DNA from: Absidia repens
Lineage: Eukaryota; Mucoromycota; Mucoromycetes; Mucorales; Cunninghamellaceae
Length of the DNA: 64,000 nt
Reading direction: 5' to 3'
Assembly: GCA_002105175.1 (NCBI GenBank)
Contig: MCGE01000008.1
Coordinates: 1,550,001 to 1,614,000 of the forward strand
Shown here piece by piece: positions 23,318 to 35,131 of this stretch (its first letter is position 1; each line of letters begins with the position of its first letter). The position numbers and the translations under genes were made by a program. A model generated the notes under the pieces. The model was not told the origin of the DNA, ran no database searches, and saw only the letters and a list, made by a program, of their open reading frames with translations.

Positions 23318-24055
23318 TTAGTATCTTCGCTGTTGTCTTGTTAATGATTGGGATTGGGATTGGGATGATGAGCGGTTTTGCTGTGTTTGTGTCTGTGATC
23401 GTGATTGGGATTGCGACGGTTGTTGTTGTTGTGGTTGATGATTTACAGAGGTCTCTTGACGATTATGACGATGATGATGATGGTCGGGTTTAGATTGTTG
23501 CATTGGGTGTTGGGATGGATACGGAGGAAGCATGTGGTCATCATAAGGATTTCTAGGCGGGCAGCAACTGAATGGAGTAATTAGAATTTATATAAGCCGA
23601 TATCATCTGATCAACCGTTCCTCTTGTAATTTTTTTTGTTTTACTGTAGTGGCATACCTATCAAACATGGATGGTTCTTTATACATGCCTCCGTAATATG
23701 GATCCATCATTGATTGGCCAGGCATGGGATATGGATGACCACCATCTGTACGTTAATGCAGTGTACATCATATTTATGCAAAAATGAGAAAAACAGGCTC
23801 TCATTTTTTTTTTTCACTAATTGACTATTTTTTATCTTATTTTATTTTACATGGATCTGGCTGATAATCAAATGGTGAACCATGAAAAGCATTGTGATGA
23901 TTCATAACCGATGCGGGAGGGTAGTAAGGAGACATCGGCTGCGGCGTATGCCATGATGAGTATGGGGACATTCCCATTGGAGAGTGATGTGGTGGCATTG
24001 CTGGGTTGAATGCGCCGAAGTTCCTCTGATAAGGGCTATTGTAAGCGTTAAACAT
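23318..24055 (-). CDS. Proline/glutamine-rich protein of unknown function
   Basis: Minus-strand exons are 24055-23851, 23745-23658 and 23567-23318, giving 180 aa. Splicing joins PDP-YGGHPYPMPGQ and MFD-SCCPPRNPYDD in frame, which supports the model. The N-terminal half is rich in Pro, Tyr, Met, His (MSPYSSWHTP, MSPYYPP), like disordered adaptor tails. The C-terminal half is a HHHHRH run and Ser/Gln repeats (SQSQSQS). No known domain or membrane segment. The last exon is low complexity, so the exact stop and usage are less certain. Confidence 0.6.
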
Positions 24056-24471
24056 GATTCTAAGAACAAATATAAAGAAAAATATAAAGAAAAATAAAAA
24101 AATAAGAAAGAAGAATATGTTGATTTTATTTTTCTTATACAATGGTTTTGTTTATTGTTTGTTACAATAGGATGAAGGTGATGATGATACGTATTACAAA
24201 TATCTCCATTCAATCGTAGTCCCGTCCTCAGCCCCTATGCCAACTTTTTTCGTCGTAGCTTATAGAGCCTTTTAGTTTTCTAAATATTTGCCTCACACCT
24301 GATGTCGAAGCATAATTTTTTTTTTGCGTGTCGGGAATTGAAATATTTGCATGTCCACAAAAAAAAAAAATAGTGGTCCCTGATTTCCTTGTTCTTTTTC
24401 CCTTTTTTTTTTTTTTTTTTTATCAACTTGATTGCCAGACTCATTGTCGCCACAACTGATTACTGATATGA
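24056..24471. other. Intergenic upstream of proline-rich gene
   Basis: About 415 bp with several poly(A)/poly(T) runs (for example T20 near 24401-24421). No gene seen. Confidence 0.55.
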
Positions 24472-25528
24472 ATGGACTATCCTATAAAACAACGTAAGAG
24501 TTATGAAAGAACAATTTGGGGTTCGATCTTCAACACTACGAAAACATTATCTGAACAGCTACTGATATGTATTGATGACCGTCTCAGAATGACCTCGGCA
24601 TTTCGAAGACTACACGTAAGCTTTACTATTTTATACATATACATATATTTTTGTCGTTAACTTCTATACATTCGTTTATGTCTTCAATTTGATTGTAGGA
24701 ACCAGAAGTTATATTTACTGAAAGCATTGTTTATTGGAGCATGGTAATTTGGTGGTTTACCGATAAACCAGTACTGCATTCACACTAGACACAAAGGTAC
24801 CGTGTACAATATTCACCCTCCCACAATAACAACAAATAAAAAACACATATACGGCTGCGATAGACTTTACACAGTTCTCACTTTTTTTTTTTTTTTTTTG
24901 AAACACTAGGGATTATTTCTAATTCAAATAAAAAACGTGATCAGTTCTTGATGCCACCAAGGTAAACATGTGAGGGAAGCCAAGGTACTACGAAAATGAA
25001 TTTGGGTTGATTGATTATCTTTTATTTTTTTTCTTTAGTGGTATTTACAACGGCGGATTTGGCTCAAGAGTGAAAGCTATGTCAATCAATGCGTGATGAC
25101 ACTTCTGCTTTACTTCTGGAAAACATGTGACTGGATGGAATTGTTTTCTTCATTCTCTTATTATGAACTATGACGATGGGTCTTATCAACACTGGCATAG
25201 AACCTAGTATACATTGACAAGAGGAATCTTCCAGATGACTAACTTGCTCGAACAAGGTTATTGTAGAGATGATATATGACAAACTGCAATGAATTCAAGG
25301 GTATATAATGTAGTGCCACAGTGTTCTATTGGGACTACCTATCTGGATATTATAGTAAGTCTAAATTTATCGATGATTTAGTTCTCACTTTTTAATAACT
25401 TTGAATTATTATTATTTTGTCCGCTCTAGGTGCCTATTTTTAGCATTGCTGTCTCAAGGATGAATTATTCTCACACCCACGTTATTGAAGACTTGGAAAC
25501 ACTGGTTTGGGTGGATTCGTTTTCCTAA
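24472..25528 (+). pseudogene. Decayed kinase-like gene, FunK1-type relic
   Basis: Exon-like pieces in order: 24472-24615 (contains YERTIWGSIF, then 'LLICIDDRLRMTSAFR'), donor GTAAGC; 24699-24788 after a TAG acceptor (EPEVIFTESIVYW, then a stop at 24786); ~25040-25170 (WLKSESYVNQ, then a stop); 25430-25528 (VPIFSIAVSRMNYSHTHVIEDLETLVWV, shown here in parts: 'IEDLETLVWV' is the key motif). The H...DLE-(S/T)L-WV word resembles the C-terminal lobe of fungal FunK1 kinases. Stops and missing connections show it cannot make a full kinase. The family call rests on a few motifs only. Confidence 0.45.
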
Positions 25529-25619
25529 ATGTGAAACAAGGTAATGGAATGTATCGATAGGTCAAACACCCCGCCCCCCTCACCCTCACTAATAATTCTC
25601 AACTTTTTTTTGCCCCTCC

Positions 25620-26221
25620 ATGCATGCATGTGGAACTCGTAGTTTATTCGTATCTTTTCAATATGAACCTTTACTTGCAAATATATACAACTATTCTGAT
25701 GATTCGACACAACAACACAGGACTCATAAACGGAAACGCAAGGACCCTGACACACACCACTTCCTAAACCTAACAAAGTTGACTAATCAGGCAAGTTGAC
25801 AACATGGTGGGACAAAGCTTAAAAAAAGACATGGTATATTTAATGATACTTTTTTTTTGGCTTCTTCTTGCAATAGATTCCCAATGAAATGAGGTTGTTA
25901 GACTGATACCAAATGAAGAAATCGCCATTGGTAAGGAAATGAAACATTTGAATTTAACCCCCAATTATTATCATCTATGATGTGCTTTCCCATCTCTCTC
26001 GCTCTATTTTTTTTTTTTTTTAGGATATGATCCAAAGACCAATCCACCAACAATGAATGCATTGGCGACAAATGCTTTTTTTTATACAAAGAAAGGAAAA
26101 CACTTGGATGGACAACGAGTGGGCGACATTCAAGGTTGTGGATCACTTGTACAACATCACAATAGTAATTCAAAAACACCAATTTGCCAGCATATCGGTA
26201 TGCGACAGATATCATTGAACT
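25620..26221 (+). pseudogene. Fragmentary coding region, unknown
   Basis: A coding-like frame runs ~25635-25799 (includes FVSFQYEPLL and HRTHKRKRKD, ending in a stop). A second piece, ending 25930 with ...IPNEEIAIG, is split by a good GT-AG intron (25931-26023) from GYDPKTNPPTMNALATN... at 26024-26221. The second splice joint is perfect, but the frame is closed just upstream of it. I read this as the remains of one or two genes. I do not recognise the family. Confidence 0.35.
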
Positions 26222-26873
26222 GACTCAATCATCCAATTTGTCTATGGTTGTATTCTTCACAAGGGGTTATGAGTGATGAAAAGAAACTCAATATGGATAT
26301 GGCAGGGGTGTGTTGGGGGAGAGTTGAATGACGCTGGGAAATCTGGGAAAAGCAGATTTTATCCTATAGCAGTGGAAATCTTCAAACAATCAAGGAAAGG
26401 TGTTTTTGGATCTATTTTGGTTGTAGTTTGTAGATTTAGTAGTATTCATATAGATATATTTATTCTTGTTTATCTTCATCATTTATCAATAAAATTCATC
26501 AATTTGCATTCAAATGAAACCGTATACATCATGAGAATATTGGGACCGGGAATTTAATAGTATTGTTGGTTGAATAAGGAGGGGGGAGATACTCAAAAAA
26601 AACAGACATAGAGTCTAGTAGTTGCTATAGTACCTATTTTCGAAAACAATGGCATTCAACAAAGCAATAAAGTCAAACAATAGGGGGTTTATAAAAAAAA
26701 TAACCAATAATGTCAATTTTATTCAATAAAATATATGCAGTCAAACAATATAAATAAAAAAAAAAGGTGAAAATAATAACAACTATAAAGTAATGACAAA
26801 AGAATAAGACTATAGTAGAGGTAGATGTAGGGGAAAAAATATAATATATAAATCACAAAAACTGCACTATAAA
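26222..26873. other. Intergenic 3' region
   Basis: About 650 AT-rich bp between the coding relic and the 3' end of the serine-rich membrane protein gene. No gene seen. Confidence 0.55.
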
Positions 26874-28199
26874 CTAATGGTGCTGGTCGGCAGTGGTTGA
26901 TGGTACAGGTGCGTGTTGGGCATCATTTGGAGTGGGTGAGTGTACATTGGGTCTTTGATGTTGAATAGAAGGATCAGTGGTCATCGGTTGTCCCGCTGGA
27001 GAAGGTGGGTTTTGATAGGCAACGTTTTCATCATAATAAGGTTGTTGTTGTTGTTGTTGAAGGTGATGTTGTTGGTCGTATTGCTGATCATATTGTTGGT
27101 TATAATGCTGATCGTACTGCTGGTCATACTGGTATGGTTGTCCTTGCTGATCATAATACACTTGATTGTCATAGTATGGTTCACTTGAATAGTATTGACC
27201 GTTACCTTGCTGATCTGCTCCGTACATGTGTTGGTCGTGGTGTTGATCGTATGTCATTTGGTATTTGTGAGGATCATTGTACTGGTCATCCGCTGCCGCA
27301 TATCCCGCTACACCAGCACCAGCACCAGCACCGGCACCGACTGCAGCTGCTGTCATACCAATTTCATTGTAATTCATCACCGGGGAGGTCATATCGTTGA
27401 ACGTCATGTCGTTAAGTTGAGGAGCATAAGGTTGCATTGGGACAGATTGAGCGGCTCCATAAGCCGGCGACATAGGAGCAGGTGGGTAAGCATTGGCTTG
27501 TTGGAATGGCGAGACTGGTGAGGTGACGGCATGTTGTTGAACGTCCCGAGCACTGTTGTTAGCGCTTGTATGATAATCATCCATTGGTTCAAATCCTCTT
27601 TTGTTTTCGGAATTAAAAATGTCGTCCATATTGTTGTTTGCTCGTCTTGATCTTCGCTTTTGTCGCTTCACGAGCATAAAGATGATTCCAATAAGAGCCA
27701 CAGCGCCGACCACACCACCGACAATACCACCAATTAAAGCCGGATTCCCGCCGCCAGTGCTGTTGTCGCTACTTGAGCTTGCACTAGCAGAGATACTTGA
27801 TGAGGATGAAGAGCTGGACAGACTTGTGGTTGTGAATGATGTCAAAGAGCTACTGGGAGTGCTAGAGCTTGTCTGTACTTGGGAGGAGGTGTGTGTTGCA
27901 ACCGACGACTGGGAAGAACTGGCAGGGGCTGCTGAAGAAGGAGAAGAAGAAGGCGGCGGCGCTTTGCTAGAGGTTGCGGGTGGTGCTGGTGAGTTGGAAG
28001 AAGTTTCCTGGTGAGTGGTTGGTTTTGGGGCGGCTGTAGTTTCTTTGGGTTCAGAAGAAGAAGCAGCAGTAGGTTTTGGGTCTTGAGATGTTTCTTTAGG
28101 GGAAGAGGAAGGAGTGTCATTAGCATCAGCAGCACCATCAGCAGTAGATCCAGCTTTCGCGTCAAGTGAGCCTTTTGAATCGGTCTCAGGTCCAGCCAT
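26874..28199 (-). CDS. Single-pass membrane protein with Ser/Thr/Pro-rich ectodomain and Tyr/Gln-rich tail
   Basis: Intronless, 441 aa. Residues 1-150 are Ser/Thr/Pro/Ala-rich. A Gly-rich membrane segment lies at about 154-177 (GGIVGGVVGAVALIGIIF) followed by a basic stop-transfer stretch KRQKRRSRR. The cytosolic tail carries Ala/Gly runs, then repeats of YDQQ/YDQH type and Pro-rich C-terminus. The layout resembles mid2/SKG6-like wall-stress or polarity proteins. There is no N-terminal signal peptide, so the single segment must act as a signal anchor, or an upstream exon is missing. A paralogue-like gene with the same layout is at 43165-44373. Confidence 0.75.
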   Translation of the reverse strand: MAGPETDSKGSLDAKAGSTADGAADANDTPSSSPKETSQDPKPTAASSSEPKETTAAPKPTTHQETSSNSPAPPATSSKAPPPSSSPSSAAPASSSQSSVATHTSSQVQTSSSTPSSSLTSFTTTSLSSSSSSSSISASASSSSDNSTGGGNPALIGGIVGGVVGAVALIGIIFMLVKRQKRRSRRANNNMDDIFNSENKRGFEPMDDYHTSANNSARDVQQHAVTSPVSPFQQANAYPPAPMSPAYGAAQSVPMQPYAPQLNDMTFNDMTSPVMNYNEIGMTAAAVGAGAGAGAGVAGYAAADDQYNDPHKYQMTYDQHHDQHMYGADQQGNGQYYSSEPYYDNQVYYDQQGQPYQYDQQYDQHYNQQYDQQYDQQHHLQQQQQQPYYDENVAYQNPPSPAGQPMTTDPSIQHQRPNVHSPTPNDAQHAPVPSTTADQHH

Positions 28200-28531
28200 G
28201 ATGAAGGAGTAATATAATATTAAAAAAAAGGAGGGAAGAAAAAGAGGAAAATTGTTTTTGATTTCAAGTTATAAAAATACCCCCCTACTCAATGAAATAA
28301 ACTTCTTTGTGTCACATTATTTTTTTGTTATTCCATTTTTATTGAAATCTAGATCAGTTACCATGAATGATAACCCAGGAAAAAAAAAGAACTCCTACAT
28401 TCAATCTTCTTTTGTTCTTTTTGTTTTGCATTTCGGGCTCATGTAAGCTATCATAAGCCGCCTGATCAGGGATTACTGATTGTATTATACTGTAATTAAA
28501 GCTTATTCTTTCTTCGCCACCTTTCTTGGTT

Positions 28532-28570
<39 letters not shown>

Positions 28571-28702
28571 CCGTAGTATAGACTCCTCAAATGGCTCACG
28601 GTTTTGAAATGCCGACACTCCTCAAAAAATTCAGGATGGCGCCGATTCTCGACAACGACTGTTTTTTTTTTCTACTACTGTAATTTTTTATTTTTTGTAA
28701 TC
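28200..28702. promoter_or_regulatory. Divergent promoter with T37 tract
   Basis: Region between the serine-rich gene and the NUP42-like gene. It contains T37 at 28534-28570 and GAAATGCCG at 28606-28614, about 97 bp upstream of the NUP42-like ATG. The GAAATGCCG word also occurs upstream of the tricalbin gene. Function inferred. Confidence 0.45.
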
Positions 28703-30187
28703 ATGACTATCTGTAAATATTTCCAACAAGGACGGTGTAGCTACGGAGACAAATGTAAATTTGAACACCCCAAGACGAACGCTTACAAGTAAGTTAAAAA
28801 TATTCTATTGTTTACAATATTATAGACTGATCATTCATCTCACACTTTGTTTTTATTATTGCTATCAGTGAAGGATCTATTCGAAAAGATATTATTGAGG
28901 AACGACCGTTTTGGCCGTTGTCTGTATTTGGTCCAGCGAAAGGGGAACCCAATCTTATTGTTGGCACTGATCGAAGCCCGGAAGAAGATCGACTAGCTTA
29001 TTATCTCAGTATGCGAACGGTTGGAAATGAAAGTCAATATGTAAGTCCAAACAGTATTAGCAACACATCCTTTTTCCTTGAAGCTAATCATGTTTTATTT
29101 TTGTAGTTATCTGGATTCGAACAAGTCAACAAAGAAGTTGACACGCAATTATCCGCCATCAAAGCAAACGTCACCGGTGCTATTAAACATTACGATAGCG
29201 AAAAGGCGAAGCAAGCGCAGCAGCAGTCGGGTAGTTTTGGCAGTAATGCGAACGCGACGGTGAATGCGCCTTTTGCGCCTTTTGTTAATAATCAAAGTGG
29301 CGGTTTTGGGGGTGGTGGTTTCAATCAACAAAGCGGGTTTGGGTCAAGCACACCATTCGGTCAAACTGGTTTTGGCTCTGGCAATACCACTACATCAGCA
29401 TTCGGTCAACCTTCAGCATTCGGGTCGAGTACTGCGACTTCATCAGCCACTCCTTCAGCATTTGGATCCACTTCAGCGTTTGGACAGGCGCCGGCTTCCA
29501 CATCAGCATTTGGTACTCCTTCAGCATTTGGCCAAGCACCAGCGACAGCATCAGCCTTTGGAGCTCCCTCAGCCTTTGGTCAAAAACCAGCAGCAACAGC
29601 ATCCGCTTTCGGTTCGCCCTCTGCGTTCGGTCAAACACCATCTTCAACAACAGCATCAGCCTTTGGAAACACATCTGCACCAAAAACAGCTTCAGCTTTT
29701 GGCTCCACGTCAACTTTAGGATCAGGATCGGCTTTTGGCTCGGGATCCGCATTTGGCCAGACATCAAGCTTAGGTGGTAGTGGCGGTGGTGCATCAGCAT
29801 TTGGACAGACGTCTAGTTTGGGATCAGGATCAGCTTTCGGACAAACTTCGTCGTTAGGATCAGGATCGGCATTTGGGCAGACGTCTAGTTTGGGATCAGG
29901 ATCAGCTTTTGGACAAACATCATCACTAGGCGGCGGCGGCGCACCAGGACAACAGACATCAGCATTTGGTTCAACTTCCTCCACGCCAAGTGCATTTGGA
30001 AACGCATCATCAACAGGAAACGCGTTTGGACAGACATCTGCTTTTGGTACACCATCGACACAGCCTCAGATCGGTTCAGCATTTGGTGGCGGTGCATCAT
30101 CTTCGTCAACACAAGGATTTGGTAATACCAACGGTGCGTTTGGAGCAGCTACCGGCAACAACACATCATCTTCATTAGGCGCTACTC

Positions 30188-30221
<34 letters not shown>

Positions 30222-30318
30222 ACAACAAGGCGATAATGATGATCTCAAGTCGTTTGCAGCTGCTGTATTTGAATTCCAAGGCATACCCGAAACAGAACCA
30301 CCTATTGAAATACGTTAA
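28703..30318 (+). CDS. Nucleoporin NUP42-like (CCCH finger plus FG repeats)
   Basis: Exons are 28703-28788, 28869-29040 and 29107-30318, giving 489 aa. An N-terminal CCCH zinc finger (C4-x7-C-x5-C-x3-H: CKYFQQGRC...DKCKFEH) is followed by a helical segment with 'RPFWPLSVFGPAKGEP'. A central domain has more than 25 SAFG/FG repeats separated by Ser/Thr/Gln spacers, including near-identical 'QTSSLGSGSAFG' tandem units at about 29800-29930. After a poly-Thr run the C-terminus reads 'FEFQGIPETEPP', the type of tail that binds GLE1. The family works in mRNA export at the cytoplasmic face of the pore. Confidence 0.93.
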
Positions 30319-30610
30319 GTTATTTAGAATACCATTTCTCCTCCTCTTCCCCTTCATTGTTTAGTTTATTTTAGTTTAGTTTACCTTTTTTTAAATGTTT
30401 ACATACATTATACTCATTTTGTTTATATTGCTCTCCTCTTCCCTTTTATTCTTTATTGAATTATAATAAACTATTTGTCTTCCCTGCCTGTTTTGACCAA
30501 TACTTTTTTCTCACTTTGCCAAATTGAAATTCCGCTGGTGGCACCAAGTCGATTTTTTTTTTTATACTCCTGTTTCTGCTATTTTTTTTTTCTGCTGTTT
30601 CTAAACACGC

Positions 30611-31466
30611 ATGGCATCTTACAGAGGCTCGATTAAAACACATTCCAACGATAGAAAAAAATTATGGCGTGACAAATTCAAGTCCCAATGTGCTGAACGA
30701 ATGAAGGTTGCAAGACAATCACAAATTGATCAACGACGATACGATACCGTAAGAAAGAAAAAAAAAAGTTATGACGATTTTTTTCTTCAAATAACAATTT
30801 TCTTTTATGATAAAGTGGATGAATAGTATTATAGCTCAAGAATGGCATCAGTTTCGAAAGGATCATGAAATGGAACTTCAACAGGACGGGGTGGATATTT
30901 ATGAAGACTTAGATACATTGATAGAGGATAATCTCCAAGGTAAGCTGGAAGAGAAGAGGGGGGGGGGAGGAATGACATTCAAGTGAGTACCACGTATACA
31001 GTGATGACTCACCCCTTGACATATACATATATACTTTAGGAACTGCACCCTCGAGCTCACTGGATAACGCATTATATGAAGAATACGAACGGCAGCAACA
31101 AGAAGAAATTGATACAGCTATCGCCGAATACGAGTCAATATCTCAACCTTCAACTCAGTGCATGAAATGTCAACAATGGTCTAGTTTTCACCAAGGCGAT
31201 TGTCATCAATGCTCAAATTGCGGCTTTACATTGAACAAGGAGGTAATTAGTATAACGCTCCTTTGAAAGGAAGGGAATATCCTTATTATCATCATCGGTA
31301 CTCATTAATATTAATATTATATAATTAGCTTATGGACGCCATTGATTTGACAATACAGAAACATGCCAATATGTGTTCCAATAGATTGGAATTCACGGTG
31401 GAACCTGGGGAAAGTGGTAGCATTATTGGACTTTGTACTGCCTGTGATCTTTGGATGCTTGTTTAA
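30611..31466 (+). CDS. RPA-interacting protein (RIP/RPAIN family)
   Basis: Exons are 30611-30748, 30816-30939, 31040-31242 and 31329-31466, giving 200 aa. It has an N-terminal basic helix (HSNDRKKLWRDKFKSQC), a central acidic region with IIAQEWHQF and a Glu-rich helix, then a Cys-rich C-terminal module: CMKCQQWSSFH, CHQCSNCGF, and after intron 3 'HANMCSNRLEF' and 'GLCTACDLW'. This is the three-part RIP order. In animals the protein imports replication protein A; a fungal role is inferred. The TGG start of exon 2 was chosen because only that acceptor (30815) keeps frame. Confidence 0.88.
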
Positions 31467-31666
31467 ATTATTGTAGTTTAGTTTCGTTTTACTCACTATT
31501 ATTATCATTATTATATATATCCACCATACACTCACTGTATATACACCTCAAAATAAATCTTTCTTTTTTTTTTTGCTCATACACATTGTTGTCGGTCATT
31601 GAATTATCGCCTTATATTTGGTGATGTGAAGAAATATTCGACATTTTTCTTTCGCATCTTGGTGAC

Positions 31667-34612
31667 ATGTCTTTTTTTCGAACCAACTTTTATCCACTCA
31701 CCCTATTGAATATAGCTTCCTCATCTACTTCTGAAGTATCTCAAGAAACTATATCAGAATGGTGTCATACTATTGTGGCTGACGGGAAATCTTGCAATGT
31801 AAGAAAATCTCGGATTGGAGGATCAACCCCTCTTGATCGTGTACTGAATCCCTCTTTACTTGTTTATTTAACAATAGAACTACTATCAAGCGCGATCACA
31901 GAACGAAACATATACACATCATGATGATATTTACAAGAATTATGCGCACACACTTCAGGATATTTTCGCCAAAGCTTCCCACTGCAACGCGTCGGCGCAA
32001 CTAATACTTATACAGACTCTCTGCCAAACTTTAAGCAAGCAGGATGGCGACGATCACTTTGGGGTAAGTCAAAAAACGGCGGCAGGTAGAATGGGACAAT
32101 TTCTGTATTGTTGAACTGACGTTTTTGGTACTCTTGGTGCTCTTGCTTTGATAATAGGAAACATTTATGAAGAACTACGACTCCTTTCTCCAAGATATTG
32201 TCACACAACTATTGGAAACCACCAATGCGCCTCTTGCCGACAGCGAACAGATGAAGCATATTGCATTTGAATTATTGACCGCAGTGCTTGGTGCTTGCAG
32301 GCCATTTGAATCGCTCTCTTGGGTAACGGAAAGACTCTATGATTTGGATTGGTCTGACCATCACGACAGCATAGGGACAAAGAACAAGTCAGGGACGCCC
32401 TTTGTTATCACCATTGAATCTTACGGACAATCTGGTAAACACGAAAATAATAGAATTAGATAATAATGCTCAATAATTGATCATCTGATTGCTTCATTTA
32501 TATCCCATAGTTTTGGAAAATCTAGGCCCATCGTTATCCAATGAATATGTCACCGCTCTGCTGACCCCATGCACTCTGGCATTATCTTATATTGACAACA
32601 TTTTACGACATGCTCCTCCTCAAAATCAACAAAATGAAGAAGAGTGGCACCTGGAGATCTTGACGATGACTAATACGATTCTTGATTTTGTGTCCTTTTG
32701 TTATGACAAGTGTACCAAGTTGGAGGTAAACAAAAAACAGACATGGGAAGAGGGCAGGGTGGAATTTATCACTGATTTATGTCTTTATTTTGACGTGTTG
32801 CAAAAAAGTAGCAACAAGACACAGATACCTTACTTTATGTGGCGAATTATCTTTTGGTGCTTATTTTTGACAAATTTGTGCTAAATGTCGACATGAATCT
32901 CAGCAACACGTATCATGATCGCTTCCACTCAAGATATATCGTCAAGCACCCCAAAAACAGGACAAACGAATCTGAGGGATTAACGACTAAAGTATACTCC
33001 AATGAAATGATGAACTGTGTATCTCGGTGTTTAGTAAGTAAAGGGGAGGGAGAAGAAGGATTATTCCACTTGATCGAACAGTTATCATCATTTTCTGTAT
33101 ACATATATATTGATCCTGTTTTATGATATAGGAACTAGCCTCGCAAAATGGAACGACTTTTGATGAACTCCTGTCACTTGAACAACGTCTTGAAGATCCA
33201 ATGATCTCTATGGGAACCTCAGAAAATATACAATCAACATATCCCCTCAGCCGTGATGGTATTATATCAGTTTTGGCAATATCTCTCTACGATCGTTATT
33301 TGAATGAAAAATCGACCGGGTCCTACCTTTTTTCGATGCTTATTGAACCTGTATGGATTGGCCGCCAGTGTCTTGGAATGGTGATGAATTTGATGAAAAA
33401 GTAAGACTAGAACATTTGGAAATAATGGGATAATGAAAACTGATTGCACCATTTTTTCAAAATTGTATACATGTATAGCCCTCAAGAGACTCAAAGAATT
33501 GACAAGTCCTTAATGATACTTTTGTATCTCGCCGACAACGTGGATGATGACAAGCTGGCCATTACATTGGATGACTTGGACAAAGAATTTACAGTGACGC
33601 AGGGTGATGATCAGAAAATGTCATTGGTGAAAGGCTTTCAGGTACGCTTCCAGAAAAGAAGAAGAAGAAGAAGACGCATACAAAGTTACTGACCCTTTGA
33701 CATACTTTTTATTTGCCTCTTTCAGATGCTGACTTCTATGACCAGTATGGCAGACAACTCAAAGTTTCGGTTCTTGGGACACCAACTGATTGCTCGATTC
33801 ATACAACTTGGACGTGATGATACCCGTTTATTTATTCTGACAGAACTCCTCAGTAATTGCCCATTCCCGACCATGCGTACTGCTGCCATAGGACTACTGA
33901 AGAACCAGGTGGATCGTGCGTTCCAATTGCAGTCACAACAGCAAGTATCGTCTCCTCACTCATCTGAATCTCCCTTTTGCACCAAACTGCTTTTGGACAA
34001 ATTCTTCCCTATGATCTATGAAAATCAAGTGGCGTCAACTAGTAACGGGGATCATCTTAAGAAAACTGAGCAAGATGCTTTTTGGGAAAAATACAGTTAC
34101 CACATGCAAGCAATGAACTTTTACTACTATTTGATGATGCGGGATCAGGAAAACAATACTGTAAGTTTATGTATATATTAAAAAAGCGAGGGGAGGGAAG
34201 GTAGAAATGGGTCAAAATCTAGATATACTAATTTTTATTTTTTGTTGTTTTTGTTTTTTATTGTGGGTGACCGACATCGGTAACTGTACAGACTTGCGTT
34301 TGGGACGAAGAAAGTAGAAAATGGATGAAATCGCACTATCTTGGGCCACTGGAACAGCAATGTGGTTTATTATCTCAAACCTATCAACAGATGCAATCAT
34401 CGAAAGTACCTCTGAACAATCCTTTGGATGCAAGTGTAAGTGATTTCCCCCCACCTCCGATTCAAAGTTTTATAGCATTGTTACTCCATACTCACACACT
34501 TCTAACTTTATAAATTTTGAAGGATGGGGATATTAATGGTGAATTGATGCAACTCACTCTGATGACTGATATGATAGACCAAATCAACAACAAGATCAAG
34601 GATCGTAAATAA
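31667..34612 (+). CDS. Glomulin/ALF4/YBP-family protein
   Basis: Ten exons: 31667-31798, 31959-32063, 32158-32434, 32511-32725, 32812-33033, 33132-33400, 33479-33641, 33726-34160, 34292-34435, 34523-34612; 683 aa. The protein is all helical, HEAT-like. The most telling segments are 'LVLIFDKFVLN', 'RFLGHQLIARFIQLG', 'LFILTELLSNCPFPTMRTAA' and 'GLLKNQVDRAF', which is the YAP-binding/ALF4/glomulin signature. Relatives bind RBX1 in cullin ligases (glomulin) or YAP1 (YBP1) in oxidative-stress signalling. Which role applies here cannot be told from sequence. Exon 2 start (31959) is the least certain junction. Confidence 0.82.
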
Positions 34613-35049
34613 CAAGGTTAGATAGTTAGTTTAGTTAGTCATTTATTACTGTACATACATTTTAGTTATTTGTTTTGATACCTTGGCATCTTCTCAATCT
34701 GCAAATAAAATACCTTTCTATTATGCGTTTTATTTTGTTTCATACTTCATCCCAATCAATGCTTTGAATAAAAAAGCGATTTTTTATATTTTAGATTCCA
34801 AAAATGAAGATACAACACCTATGTTTTTATCCTCAGCTGCGCTTCATATGTCAACGACTGTCTGCAGTAGGGGTCCACAGTAGCAATATCAACGGGAAAA
34901 CAAAACTGCATCGTTATTGTCAATAATATCATTCTTTTTATGTCTATAGCTATGTTATATTTAGAAGTACACAGGTTTTCTGGATGATTCTTTTTGTGTA
35001 TTTTATATCGAAAAAAAATCAAAACTTCTGTTCAACGTGAGGCACAGAA
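34613..35049. other. Intergenic flank of repeat copy 2
   Basis: Contains the glomulin-like 3' region. The stretch ~34870-34975 is similar to 51279-51385 beside repeat copy 3 (around 'caatatcaa-gggaaaac-aaa'), so this flank probably belongs to the element family. Confidence 0.5.
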
Positions 35050-35094
35050 CATATTTCAAATCCCGCCCACGTGAAATATTTTATTTTCTCACCC

Positions 35095-35131
<37 letters not shown>

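Noticed and set aside
27601..28014. Plus-strand frame of 137 residues
   Set aside because: Antisense shadow of the Ser/Pro-rich protein gene; its composition mirrors the low-complexity codons.
29264..30284. Several alternative and antisense frames over the FG-repeat region
   Set aside because: Shadows created by the repetitive codons of the NUP42-like gene.
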